From Streptomyces sp. RKND-216 (lineage in GTDB: Bacteria; Actinomycetota; Actinomycetes; Streptomycetales; Streptomycetaceae): a DNA stretch of 64,000 bases. A model generated the notes under the pieces. That model worked only from the letters and a program-made list of their open reading frames with translations, was not told the DNA's origin and made no database searches. The position numbers and the translations under genes were made by a program. The stretch lies in assembly GCF_004795255.1 (NCBI RefSeq), contig NZ_SSBQ01000002.1, positions 229,001 to 293,000 of the forward strand, given 5' to 3'. Shown piece by piece: positions 50,401 to 59,800 of the stretch (its first letter is position 1; the number at the start of each line of letters is the position of its first letter).

Positions 50401-52247
50401 ACGAAGAGCGCGGGCTGGGCGAGGTCGGTGCGGCGCAGCCGGGCAGCGGCCTCCGCGGGATCGGTGCCGGCGGCGGGGTGGACGATCTCCCGCAGGTCGA
50501 GGCCGAGTTCGGGGGCGAGCAGGTCGGCGCAGGCGTCGAAGTGCTCGCGGAAGACGGGTTCGCGCTCGTACAGCCGCCGCCCCATGCCGGGGTGCTGGCT
50601 TCCCTGGCCGGAGAACAGGAACACCACGCGGGGGTCCTCGGCGGCGCGGTGGGTGGCGACGCGGTCGGCGTCGCGGGTGCGGAGCGCCTCGCGGGCCTCG
50701 TCGGAGTCGCGGGCGACGACCAACCGCCGGTGACCGTGTGGCGTGCGGCCCTGCTGGAGTGTGGTGGCGGTGCCCGGCAGGTCGTCGGCGGCAGGGCCGG
50801 CGAGGGCGGTGGCCAGAGCGTCGGTCGCGGACTCCAGCGCGGTGGGGGTGCGTGCGGACAGGGGCAGCAGGAACAGGTCGCGGGTGAAGGGCCGGGACGG
50901 CGCGGCCGCGGGTCCTTCCTCCAGCACGACGTGGGCGTTGGTACCGCCCATGCCGAAGGAACTGACGCCGATACGCCGCGGTGTGCCGTCGGTCTGCCAT
51001 TTCTCCAGTTCGGTGACAACACGGAATGGCGTGCGGTCCAGGCCGAGCTCGGGGTTGGGCTTGTCGAAGTGCAGGCTGGGGGCCAGCTCGCTGTGGCGGA
51101 GCTGGAGAACCGCCTTGATGAGGCCGGCGACGCCGGCGGCCTCCGCGAGATGGCCGACGTTGGACTTCACGGAACTCAGCGCGCAGCCGCCGGGCGCGGC
51201 GGGGCCGCGGCCGTAGACCCTGGCGAGGGCGGTGACCTCGATGGGGTCTCCTATGGGGGTGGCGGTCCCGTGCCCCTCGATCGCGCTCACGGTGTGGGGG
51301 TCGATGCCGCCCACGCCGAGGGCGCCGGCGATGGCGCGGGACTGGCCGTCGACCCCGGGCGCGGTGTAACCGACCTTCGCCGATCCGTCGTTGGTGACGG
51401 CAGAGCCCTTGATGACGGCGTCGACGCGGTCGCCGTCGGCGACGGCGTCGGACAGCCGTTTGAGCACCACGGCACCGACGCCGCTGCCGAACATGGTGCC
51501 GCTGCCCGCGGCGTCGAACGACCGGGTGTGGCCGTCAGCCGAGAAGATCATGCCCTGGCGGTGCAGGTAACCCGTCCCCTGCGGCAGCCGTACTGACGCG
51601 CCGCCGGCGACGGCGACGTCGCACTCGTGACCGAGCAGCCCCTGCACGGCCAGGTGGACGGCCACCAGCGAGGACGAGCACGCGGTCTGCACCGAGACGG
51701 CAGGGCCGTCCAGGTCCAGGCCGTAGCTGATGCGGGTGGCGAGGTAGTCCTTGTCGTTGGTGGTGAGAAGTTCGGTGGCGTCCGCGATGTCGGCGAAGCC
51801 GGGCCCGGCGGTGAGCAGGTGGGAGATCAGGTAGGTGGACAGGCTGCTGCCGGCGTACACGCCGACGGAGCCGGGGAACGCGGCGGGCACGCACGCGGCG
51901 TCCTCCAACGCGGCGTGCGCGGTCTCCAGCAGGATGCGCTGCTGCGGGTCGATCATGGCCGCGTCGCGCGCGTTGTAGCCGAAGAAGGCGGCGTCGAACA
52001 GTTCGGGGTCCTCCAGGACGGACGCGGCGCGCACGTACGCGGGGTCGGCGACGAGTTCGGCCGGCACGCCCCTCTCCAGGAGCTCGGCCTCGTCGTAGAA
52101 GCTGACGGACTCCTCGCCGCTGCGCAGGTTGTGCCAGAACCGGCCCGCGTCGGGAGCCCCTGGGAAGCGGCAGGCGATGCCGATGACGGCGATGTCGCCC
52201 GCGTCGTCGACCGGCTCCTGGGGAGCACTGCTCTGCTTTGGGGTCAT
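44454..52247 (-). CDS. Hybrid PKS-NRPS: KS-AT-ACP-Cy-A-PCP-E-like
   Basis: 2597 aa. KS (about 18-430) has VQTACSSSLVAVH, EGHGTATPIGDP and KSNVGHLAEAAG, so it is complete. AT (about 545-840) has GHSVGEILAA and SHAFHS, the malonyl-type signature. There is no KR or DH, so a beta-keto group should remain. Next come a carrier (LGGHSLLAAR, about 970) and a cyclisation domain with the D-x4-D-x2-S motif (FDLLIADIGS, about 1176). The A domain specificity residues read D-L-Y-N-L-S-L-V-W-K, essentially the cysteine code. A PCP (VGGNSIMGVQ, about 2058) is followed by an epimerase-like domain (about 2110-2540) whose HHxxxDG motif reads HELLVDG. Predicted result: malonate extension, then a Cys-derived thiazoline. 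AGGAGGAG precedes the ATG. Confidence 0.95.
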
Positions 52248-52352
52248 ACCGGGGGCTCCTCCTGAGGTGTGCGACGCCCTCGCCCGTGCAGCGGTGCTCT
52301 CGGTGGGGGCGGGCGGGTGCGGCAGGGCAGCGGGTGACGGGTGGAACGCGGG

Positions 52353-52784
52353 TCAGGTGCCGGGTGTGCCGTTCGGGGTGTGGCCGGTGGGCAGGTGGTC
52401 CTCCGGCTGCGGCTGCGCCGGGTCGTGGCCCGTCCCGACCTGCCGGTTCTCGCCGTCGACGAACACCACCTGCGGCCGGTGACCGTCGACCTCGTCGTCG
52501 GTGACCTGGGCGTAGGCGATGATGATGACGAGGTCACCGGTGTGGACGAGCCGGGCGGCCGCGCCGTTGATGCCGATGACGCCGCTTCCCGGCTCGCCCT
52601 CGATCACGTAGGTCTCCAGGCGTGCCCCGTTGTCGATGTCGACGACGTGGACGAGTTCACCGGGCAGCAGGTCTGCCGCCTTCATGAGGTCGGTGTCGAT
52701 GGTGAGCGAGCCGACGTAGTGGAGGTCGGCCTGGGTGACGGTTGCGCGGTGGATCTTGGACTTGAGCATGGTCCGGTGCTTCAT
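52353..52784 (-). CDS. panD: Aspartate 1-decarboxylase
   Basis: Pyruvoyl enzyme making beta-alanine from aspartate. The 143-aa protein starts [17 protein letters not shown] and has [12 protein letters not shown], with the Gly-Ser self-cleavage site (Ser about 27) that gives the pyruvoyl group, plus [13 protein letters not shown] and [13 protein letters not shown] 30-residue Pro/His-rich tail extends past the usual end. It is the first gene of the long leftward operon, 105 bp ahead of the PKS-NRPS gene. Its job may be to supply beta-alanine as a building block or for pantetheine arms; all five A domains keep the Asp that binds an alpha-amino group, which argues against direct loading. Confidence 0.93.
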   Translation of the reverse strand: MKHRTMLKSKIHRATVTQADLHYVGSLTIDTDLMKAADLLPGELVHVVDIDNGARLETYVIEGEPGSGVIGINGAAARLVHTGDLVIIIAYAQVTDDEVDGHRPQVVFVDGENRQVGTGHDPAQPQPEDHLPTGHTPNGTPGT

Positions 52785-53150
52785 GGTCTCGCCCCGAGAG
52801 GTTGGGAAGGGTCTGCCACAACGTGAGGATGCCGAGGGCGCGGGTGGTGGTCGCACCCCCTTCGGCCCGTCCGTTCGCTCACCGGGCGAGGTGGTACGGC
52901 GGTCGTGGCTGCACTGGCACCGGCGGGGTGACCGTTCGGGTACCGGGAGGGTGGCCGAACGGCGCTGCGGGGTGCGGACCTCACGCGGCGGGTGGTGCGG
53001 GGAGACGGGCGGGGACGTGCCGGGAGCTGTGACGGTGTGCCGGGACGGCTGGCCGGGGTGTTGCGGTGCGTCACACGAAGGCGAGGCGTACGCATTCCGC
53101 CCGGAGCGACCCGTCGACGCGATCCGCGCCGGGGCGCCGCCCGGCAGGGC
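52785..53150. promoter_or_regulatory. Promoter region of the panD-PKS-NRPS operon
   Basis: 366 bp between panD and the exporter gene, both on the minus strand. It must hold the promoter of the 22-kb operon. It contains the cluster dyad at 52927-52944, a second partial copy right next to it (GGTGGCCG-AA, 52950-52959, with a poor right arm) and a weaker match at 52866-52883 (right arm CGCTCACC). Confidence 0.6.
52927..52944. promoter_or_regulatory. Cluster dyad, copy 2 (upstream of panD)
   Basis: GGTGACCG-TT-CGGGTACC: 18 bp with 2-bp centre, edge 143 bp from the panD start codon. It shares all invariant positions with the copies at 54780 and 63161. Confidence 0.65.
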
Positions 53151-54671
53151 TCACTCGGCGGCGAGCCGCTCGCGGCGGGAGCGCGCCCCTCGCGGTTCCG
53201 CGACGAAGATCACGGTGAGGGCCGCGCCGGTCAGGTAGGCGGCCCCGCTCACGGCGAACCCTCGGTGGACGCCCGCGGTGAAGGAGTCGTCGACGGCCTC
53301 GCCGCGGGCGCCGTCGGCCGAGGGGCCGGTGCCGAGGCTGCCTTCCACCGCGTCGTGGACGAGTTGCCGGGTGTTCGCGGCGGACAGGCCGAGTCCCGCG
53401 GCGCGTTCGGTGAGCGCGCTGGAGAAGCCGGCTGCGACGACGGCGCCGATCACGGCCACGCCGAGGACGTTGCCCACCTGCTGGCTCACCATCGAGGTGG
53501 CGGAGGCGATGCCGGCCTTCTCGGGCGGCACACTGCCCATGAGCGCCGCGTTGGTGGGCGTCATGGTCAGGCCGACGCCCGCACCCAGCGGCACGAGTGC
53601 GAATGCCCACAGGGCGTACGGCGTGTCGGCGCCGATCGCGGTGAGCGCCAGCAGGGCGGTCCCGGTGGCCGCCTGCCCGACGGTCATGGGGAGGGCCGGG
53701 CCGTAGCGCGCCGCGAGCCTTCCGGCCACCGGTGCGGCCGCCGCGGCCGGGAGCAGCAGTGGCAGCATGCGCAGCCCGGCCTGGAACGGCGGGTACTCCT
53801 GTACCTGCTGGAGGAAGAGCGACAGGAAAAGGAACGAACTGAGCAGTCCGAACGCGCCCGCGAAGAGCACGGCGTTGCATGCGGCGAAGCGACGGTTGCG
53901 GAAGAGGCTGAGCGGCAGCATCGGCTGGACGGCCCGGTGTTCGGCGGTGAGGAACCCCAGCAGCAGCAGCGCCGCGGCGCCGAGCAGCCCCGCGATGGGC
54001 AGGGAGGACCAGCCCGCCTGCTCGGCCTCGATCAGGGTGTACGTCAGGCACCCCAGCCAGCCGATGCCGAGAAGCTGGCCGGGCAGGTCGAACCTGCGCC
54101 GCACCAAGGGGGTTTCGGCCAGCGACCGCCAGGAGGCGGCGAGTGCGGCCGCTCCGACCGGGCCGTTGAGCAGGAACACGCTGGGCCAGCCGAACCGGTC
54201 CACCAGCACGCCGCCGAGGACCGGCCCGAGGGGAAGGGCGACGGCCGAGACCCCGGCCCACAGCCCGATGGCGCGGGCGCGTTCGCCGGGTTCGGGGTAG
54301 AGCTGGGTGAGGATGGCGAGGGTAGCGGGCACGAACAGGGCCGCACCGATCCCCTGACCCACCCGGCCGGCGACGAGCGCGGCGAGGTTGGGCGCCGCCC
54401 CGCTCACCAGGGAACCGGCGGTGAAGACGGCCAGCCCCGTCAGGAAGACCCGTTTGCGGCCGAACCGGTCACCGAGCGAACCGCCGGTCAGCAGCAGGCA
54501 GGCGAAGGCGAGGACGTAGGAGCCGACGACCCACTGGAGTTCGGAGACGCCCGCGTCGAAGTCCCGGCGGATGCTGGGCAGAGCGAGGTTGACCACGGTG
54601 AGGTCGAGCATCGACATGAACTGGGCGGCGCACAGTGCTGCGAACGCCCAGGTCCGTCCCCTGCCGTCCAT
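53151..54671 (-). CDS. MFS drug exporter, DHA2 family (EmrB/QacA-like)
   Basis: 506-aa integral membrane protein with about 14 hydrophobic segments. It shows the DHA2 features MLDLTVVNLALPSIRRDF (motif D1), GDRFGRKRVFLTG (motif A, about residues 65-77) and GLWAGVSAVALPLGPVLGGVL (motif C-like). It probably exports the cluster product by proton antiport and so gives self-resistance. It lies between the panD operon and the divergent JmjC-type gene, and its start codon lies 109 bp from the cluster dyad, the same distance as for the loading NRPS. Confidence 0.93.
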   Translation of the reverse strand: MDGRGRTWAFAALCAAQFMSMLDLTVVNLALPSIRRDFDAGVSELQWVVGSYVLAFACLLLTGGSLGDRFGRKRVFLTGLAVFTAGSLVSGAAPNLAALVAGRVGQGIGAALFVPATLAILTQLYPEPGERARAIGLWAGVSAVALPLGPVLGGVLVDRFGWPSVFLLNGPVGAAALAASWRSLAETPLVRRRFDLPGQLLGIGWLGCLTYTLIEAEQAGWSSLPIAGLLGAAALLLLGFLTAEHRAVQPMLPLSLFRNRRFAACNAVLFAGAFGLLSSFLFLSLFLQQVQEYPPFQAGLRMLPLLLPAAAAAPVAGRLAARYGPALPMTVGQAATGTALLALTAIGADTPYALWAFALVPLGAGVGLTMTPTNAALMGSVPPEKAGIASATSMVSQQVGNVLGVAVIGAVVAAGFSSALTERAAGLGLSAANTRQLVHDAVEGSLGTGPSADGARGEAVDDSFTAGVHRGFAVSGAAYLTGAALTVIFVAEPRGARSRRERLAAE

Positions 54672-54980
54672 GAGTCCGGCCTGCCTCTCGATGCGGGTGT
54701 GGCGGGGCCGTCACCGCGCCGCGGCGACCCTAGGCGGGCGTGGGCGCGTGGTGCAGTCGCCGGGCGGGCGGCCGTTGGCGGTGCCCGGTCGGGCACCGCG
54801 CGGGCGGTACCGCGCGGTGCCCGACGGGCCGGGAGAAATGACCGGCTCCCGGGCCACGGTGCCGGGCCGTGCCCGCTCCTACGCTGTCGCGGGCGGGCTC
54901 GCGGAAACGGCCGGCGGACACTTACTCGGCATCCCGCCGGGTCCGCCCCGGCCTGCCCGGAAACCGGACGGAGGCGCGCC
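54672..54980. promoter_or_regulatory. Divergent promoter region, exporter / oxygenase
   Basis: 309 bp. Beside the perfect dyad at 54778-54799 it contains the palindrome GCGGTACCGC (54804-54813) abutting another copy of the arm GCGGTGCCCG (54814-54823), so about 46 bp consist almost entirely of related half-sites. No clear -10/-35 pair was identified. Confidence 0.6.
54780..54797. promoter_or_regulatory. Cluster dyad, copy 3 (upstream of exporter)
   Basis: GGTGCCCG-GT-CGGGCACC is a perfect inverted repeat (extending one further pair on each side to 54778/54799 apart from the flanking C-G). Its left edge is 109 bp from the exporter start and its right edge 184 bp from the oxygenase start. Confidence 0.75.
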
Positions 54981-55838
54981 ATGACCTACTCCCAGTCCCC
55001 CTCTCACGTCGTCGAGTCGCTGGATGCGGAGGTATTCCTGTCCGACCACCTCGGGCCGGGACGGCCGGTCGTGGTGCGCGGTGCGCTCGACGGGTGGCGG
55101 AAGCCGCCGCCCTGGCCGCTGGAGGAACTGGCCCGGCGGTTCGGGGAGCACGAGGTGACACTGTTCGACACGCTCTTCGCGCTGGAGGAAGTGGCCACCT
55201 TCGCCGAGTACGTGGAGGAGCACACCGGCGCGGCAGTGGAGGGCGTTCCGCCGTATCTGCGCTGGTTCACCCGGCAGAGCGAGGAACAGATGATGGAGGC
55301 GGACGCGGCGTTCACCGAGCTGGCCGACGAGTGGACGATGCCGTCCTGGCTGCCGCGCACGGACTACGTGTTCCCGCCCACGGCCGGGCCGGTGGACGCC
55401 TCGCGCGACCCCTTCCCCGCCCGCGGCCTGTTCGTGTGCGGCCGCGGGGGGCGTACGCGGTTGCACGTCGACCCGTGGGCCAGCGACGCCTGCCTGTGCC
55501 AGGTCACCGGTCGGAAGCGGTTCGTCATGTACGCCCCGGACCAGGGCGCGCTGCTGTCCGACGGGGACGGCGTGGTCGATCCGGACGCGCCGGACGAAAA
55601 ACGCTTCCCCCGGTGGAAGGACGCGGTACCCACGCTCGACGAGGTGCTCGCGCCGGGCGATGCCATCTTCATCCCGGCCGGCTGGTACCACACGGCCGTC
55701 GCGCTGGACGACAGCGTGTCGCTGACCTGGAACTTCGCGCACCGCACCCACGAGGATCGGTTCGCGGCGCATCTGCGGGCCGGCGGCGACCGGGATCCGG
55801 TGGTCGCCTACTTCCTCAGGCCGACCGGTACGTCGTGA
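54981..55838 (+). CDS. JmjC/cupin-like Fe(II)-dependent oxygenase
   Basis: 285 aa. The facial triad is visible as His-x-Asp in RLHVDPWASDACLCQ (about residues 161-163) and a distal His in AGWYHTAVALDDSVSLTWNF (about 237), embedded in the cupin 8/JmjC pattern (GRKRFVMYAPDQ, LAPGDAIFIPAGWYH). Family members are 2-oxoglutarate-dependent hydroxylases of amino acids, peptides or proteins, so hydroxylation of a residue in the cluster product is likely. The ATG follows CGGAGG. It is read opposite to its neighbours, and its 3' end overlaps that of the adenylation-like gene by 23 bp. Confidence 0.88.
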   Translation: MTYSQSPSHVVESLDAEVFLSDHLGPGRPVVVRGALDGWRKPPPWPLEELARRFGEHEVTLFDTLFALEEVATFAEYVEEHTGAAVEGVPPYLRWFTRQSEEQMMEADAAFTELADEWTMPSWLPRTDYVFPPTAGPVDASRDPFPARGLFVCGRGGRTRLHVDPWASDACLCQVTGRKRFVMYAPDQGALLSDGDGVVDPDAPDEKRFPRWKDAVPTLDEVLAPGDAIFIPAGWYHTAVALDDSVSLTWNFAHRTHEDRFAAHLRAGGDRDPVVAYFLRPTGTS

Positions 55839-56859
55839 ACGGCGGGCGGTGTGCGTGCGGCGAGGCGGCCTCTCGCTGCACGCACACCGCGTCGGCTGCG
55901 GATGACCCGTCGAGCAGGGCACGCACCGTGGGCGGATCGAGCCGGCCGGTGCTGGCGACGAACCGTCGCACCGAGGCGAACGGCCTGGTGGGGGCCGAGG
56001 CGAGGGGTCGCCAGGCGGCGAGGACGGCGGCGGGCGCCTCCACCGTCACCGGCCGATGTTCCCGCAGCAGAGCGTCCACCAGCGGGCGTTCGGTGCGGGT
56101 CACGGCGAGCAGCGGCCCGCCCTGCTGGAGTGCGGCCAGCACGGTGGCGCAGGCGTGCGCCCGGCCGAAGTCGAGGTGAACGAACGCGGTTCCCTCCGGT
56201 GACGGTCTCGCGAGTGCGCGGGCGCGCGCCCGCAGGTCCGCGGCGGGCAGCAGCCTTGGGCGGCCACTGCTCGGGTCGTGGAGGATCACACCGCGGTGGT
56301 GTCCGGTCCCCGTGGCAAGCCTGCCGGGGCAGTCGTCGGGGAGGGGTGGTGCCCAGACGGCCGTCGAATCGTCGATCGGGCCGAGGGTGTGCACCGTGGC
56401 GCACAGGGCGCGCACCCCGTCCTCCGCGTCGTGGAGGCGGTTGACACCCTCCACGTCCAGGAGCAGGTGCGGGCGGCCGAGCAGGGTGAGGCAGTGCATG
56501 ACCCCCCGGCGCGGCAGCCGCGCGGGGAGCAGCGCCGGCACAGCGCCCGCGCGGAGCGTGCCGTAGAGCTGGGCCTGAAGGTCGACGTGATTCCGCCGCA
56601 GTACGGCGACCACGTCGCCGGGGCGGACGCCGGCCGCGGCGAGCCGCCCTGCGTGACGGTTCACCGCCGCGGCGAAGCCCGCCACGGTGTCCACCAGCCC
56701 GGCACCGGTGGTCCAGCGGACGTCGCTGCCGAGAAGCAGGTCGCCGTGGGCCCGCGCGGCCAGTTCGGGGACGCGGTCCAGCGGGGCTTCGCTGAGGGCG
56801 TGCACCGGGCCGCCCTCAGCCGCGGCGGCGGGCGGGCCGACGGTGCCGGGCGCGGGCAC
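55816..56859 (-). CDS. Truncated adenylation-like protein with degenerate core
   Basis: 347 aa resembling only the N-terminal core of an acyl-adenylating (ANL) enzyme: AGVRPGDVVAVLRRNHVDLQ, then YGTLRAGAVPALLPARLP. The ATP-binding loop, normally Y-T-S-G-T-T-G-x-P-K, reads HDPSSGRPR, and the protein ends before the YGxTE and RTGD motifs, lacking the C-terminal lid. Catalysis is not expected. It starts at GTG 56859, 44 bp inside the end of the loading NRPS gene, so it is translationally coupled to it. It might be an MbtH-like helper or a decayed ligase; I cannot tell which. Confidence 0.7.
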   Translation of the reverse strand: MPAPGTVGPPAAAAEGGPVHALSEAPLDRVPELAARAHGDLLLGSDVRWTTGAGLVDTVAGFAAAVNRHAGRLAAAGVRPGDVVAVLRRNHVDLQAQLYGTLRAGAVPALLPARLPRRGVMHCLTLLGRPHLLLDVEGVNRLHDAEDGVRALCATVHTLGPIDDSTAVWAPPLPDDCPGRLATGTGHHRGVILHDPSSGRPRLLPAADLRARARALARPSPEGTAFVHLDFGRAHACATVLAALQQGGPLLAVTRTERPLVDALLREHRPVTVEAPAAVLAAWRPLASAPTRPFASVRRFVASTGRLDPPTVRALLDGSSAADAVCVQREAASPHAHRPPFTTYRSA

Positions 56860-59800
56860 GGGCCCGTTCCAACGCGTCGTCGACGATGTCGGGGCCGGTC
56901 GCCGCGCCGGTCAAGTGCTCGGCGAGGCTGCGGATCGTCGGGTGCTCGAACATCGTCATCAGAGGGAACTCGCGGCCGAGTTCCCTCTGCAGGATGCGGT
57001 GGATACGGACGACGACGATGGAGTCCGCGCCCATGTCGAAAAAGCGGTCCCGGACGGTGACCCGGGTGCCTTCCTTCAGGGCGGCGCGGAAGACGGTGAG
57101 GATCCTCGCCTCGGTGTCGTTCTCGGCGCCGCCGTCCGCCGGACCGTCCTCGGTGTGCTGCGCGGCGGCCTCCTCGGCGATCCGCCGCAGCGCGGCCCGG
57201 TCGAGCTTCCCGCGGGCGGTGAGCGGGAGTTCGGGGATCTCGACGAACGTGGTGGGGACCATGTAGTCGGGCAGAGCAGCGGTGAGATGCCGGGGCAAAG
57301 CGTCGGCGAGCGGTTCGGGACCGGAAGCCGGAGTCGGCTCTGCGTCCTCGTCGGTGAGGGCGCCGCCGAGCATGCCGTGCAGGATCTCGGCGGAGTCGTC
57401 CAGGGCGAGGGCGTCGCGTAGTTCCGCGGTGTCCCGGACGAAGCCGACCTGGCAGAGCCCGATACCGCAAGCGGTGGCGTGGTCGTCCAGGAGCTGGGTC
57501 ATCAGCCCGGCCTCGAGGAGGGTGAAGTCGCGGGCCCGTTTGCCGTACAGCGGCTCGACCGCACCGCGATGGGCGACGAGGAGGACGGTGAAGGCGGCGC
57601 GGTGGTGAGTCTGCCGGTTCTCCGGGGCGTGGACGGCGGCGTCGAGTGCGGCACCGGGCCGGATCTCCACCAGTCGGTGCCCGTCGGGGTCGTGGTAATA
57701 GGTGCCGCCGGGCAGTCCCTCCACGCGCCCCTCGGTGACGTGCAGGTACGTCTGGACCGGGTAGAGCGCGCCTGCTGAGGCGTAACGGTGCCGCGGCAGG
57801 GCGCCGCCGCCGTCGTGGGCGGCGCACAGCGGTTCGAGCAGGCGGCCGAGGGTGGACTGCGGCAGTACGCGGGTGTCGTAGTTGCGGCGGCTGCGGCGGA
57901 CCGGTGGCGCGTCTTCCGGGGCTGTCCGGTCGGGGGCGGGCAGGGTGTGCGCGATGCCGTCGAGGTCGGTGCGCAGGCCGGGCCGGCGGGCCTTGAACGC
58001 CAGGCGTTCCAGCGGGTCGCTGAGGACGTCGCCCAGGGCCAGGTCATGCAGGTCGTCGTCCGAGCCGTCGGGCTCCCCCCGCGACGGGTCCGCCGCTTGG
58101 CCACGGCGTGCGGGGACGACGACGGCCGCGAGGCGGAGACTCTCGGGGGTGTCGCCGACGGGGGTGACGGCAGCGGCGCGCACTGCGTCGTGGCGCAGCA
58201 GTGCCGCCTCGATCTCGCCGGGTTCGATGCGGTGGCCGCGGATCTTCACCTGGTGGTCCTCGCGGCCGAGTATCTCGATCTCACCGTTGGGGAGCCGCCG
58301 GCCGAGGTCGCCGGAGCGGTAGAGGCGACGTCCGGTACGGGGGTGGACGACGAAGGACGCTGCGGTGCGCTCGTGGTCGCGCCAGTAGCCGTCGGCGAGC
58401 CCGCTGCCGCCGATGTACATCTCACCGGTCACCCAGAGCGGGCAGGGCTGCATGCGGTCGTCGAGGATGTCGATGGTGTGGTTGCGCATCGGCAGTCCGT
58501 ACGGGATCACCTCCCGGTCGTCCTCGGTGACGTCGTGGGCCACGCACCAGATGGCGGTCTCGGTGGGGCCGCCGGAGGCCACCACACGCGCGCGCGGTGC
58601 GGCCGCGCGCACGCGCCCGGGCAGGTCCAGCGGGATCCAGTCGCCGGAGAACCAGACCAGGCGCAGCGCCGACAGGCCCGCGTGGGCCGGCTGTCCGTCG
58701 CCGTCCGGGTTGCCGAGGTGTTCCAGCAGCATCCGCATCAGGGCAGGCACGGAGTTCCACACGGTGACGCCGTGCTCGGCCATCAACTCCAGCCAGCGAG
58801 CCGGATCCTTGACGGCCCCGGGCTCGGGCAGGACGAGCGCGCCGCCGCTGCGCAGCACGGCGAAGAGGTCTCCGGCCGAGAGATCGAAGCTGAGGGCGGA
58901 GAGCGCGAGGGCCCGGTCCTGGTGAGTGAGCGCGGAGCGGTCGGCGAAGTCGGCGACGGTGTTGAGCACGGCCCGGTGGGACTGGGCGACGCCTTTGGGT
59001 TCTCCGGTGGAACCTGAGGTGTAGAGGACGTAGGCGAGGTCGTCGGGCCGCTGCACAGTGGGCAGCGGCGTGCTGTCGCCGGTCGTGTCGTCCAGGTCGA
59101 CGGGAATCTCGGTCGTTCCCTCCGCGATCGGGTGGGAGGTTCCGGCGGTTGGGGTGAGGATCAGGCGGGCGCCCGAGTGGGTGAGCAGCCTGCTTCGGCG
59201 CTCGACCGGCAGGTCGGGGTCGAGCGGCAGGTAGGCGGCACCGGACAGGTGGACGGCGAGGACCGCGACGATCTGCTCGACGCTCTTGCCGAGTTCGACG
59301 GCGACCAGCGTGCCGGGGACGGCGCCGGCCTCGCGTAGCGTGCGGCCGATCCGGCAGGCGTGCTGGTACAGCTCTCCGTAGCCGAGGGTGCGCCCGCCGG
59401 CGATGACGGCGGTGTGCTCGGGGTGCTCGGCGGCGTGCCGGGCGACGGCGGTGCACAGCAGTTCGTCGGGCAGGTCCCCGGCGGTGTCGTTGGCCCGGTC
59501 GGCGATCTCGCGGTGCGCGTCGGGCAGGACATCGACCGTGTCGGCGTCCCAGGCGGCCTCGTCGTCGGCGAGGGCGTGGACCAGGCGGTCGTAGGCGGCG
59601 AACATGTCGTCCATGACGCCGGGCGGGAACATCGCCTCCACGGCGTCCCACTTGTAGGTGAGCGCGCCGCGGTCCTCGTACACCTGGTGGTCGAGGAGTA
59701 CCTGAGGGGTCTGCGAGACAGCGTGCACGGTCTCGCCGAGCCAGTCGGCACCGAGGTCGCCCTGGCTGAAGTCCTGGTCGCGGCCCTGCTCGCGGGCGCT

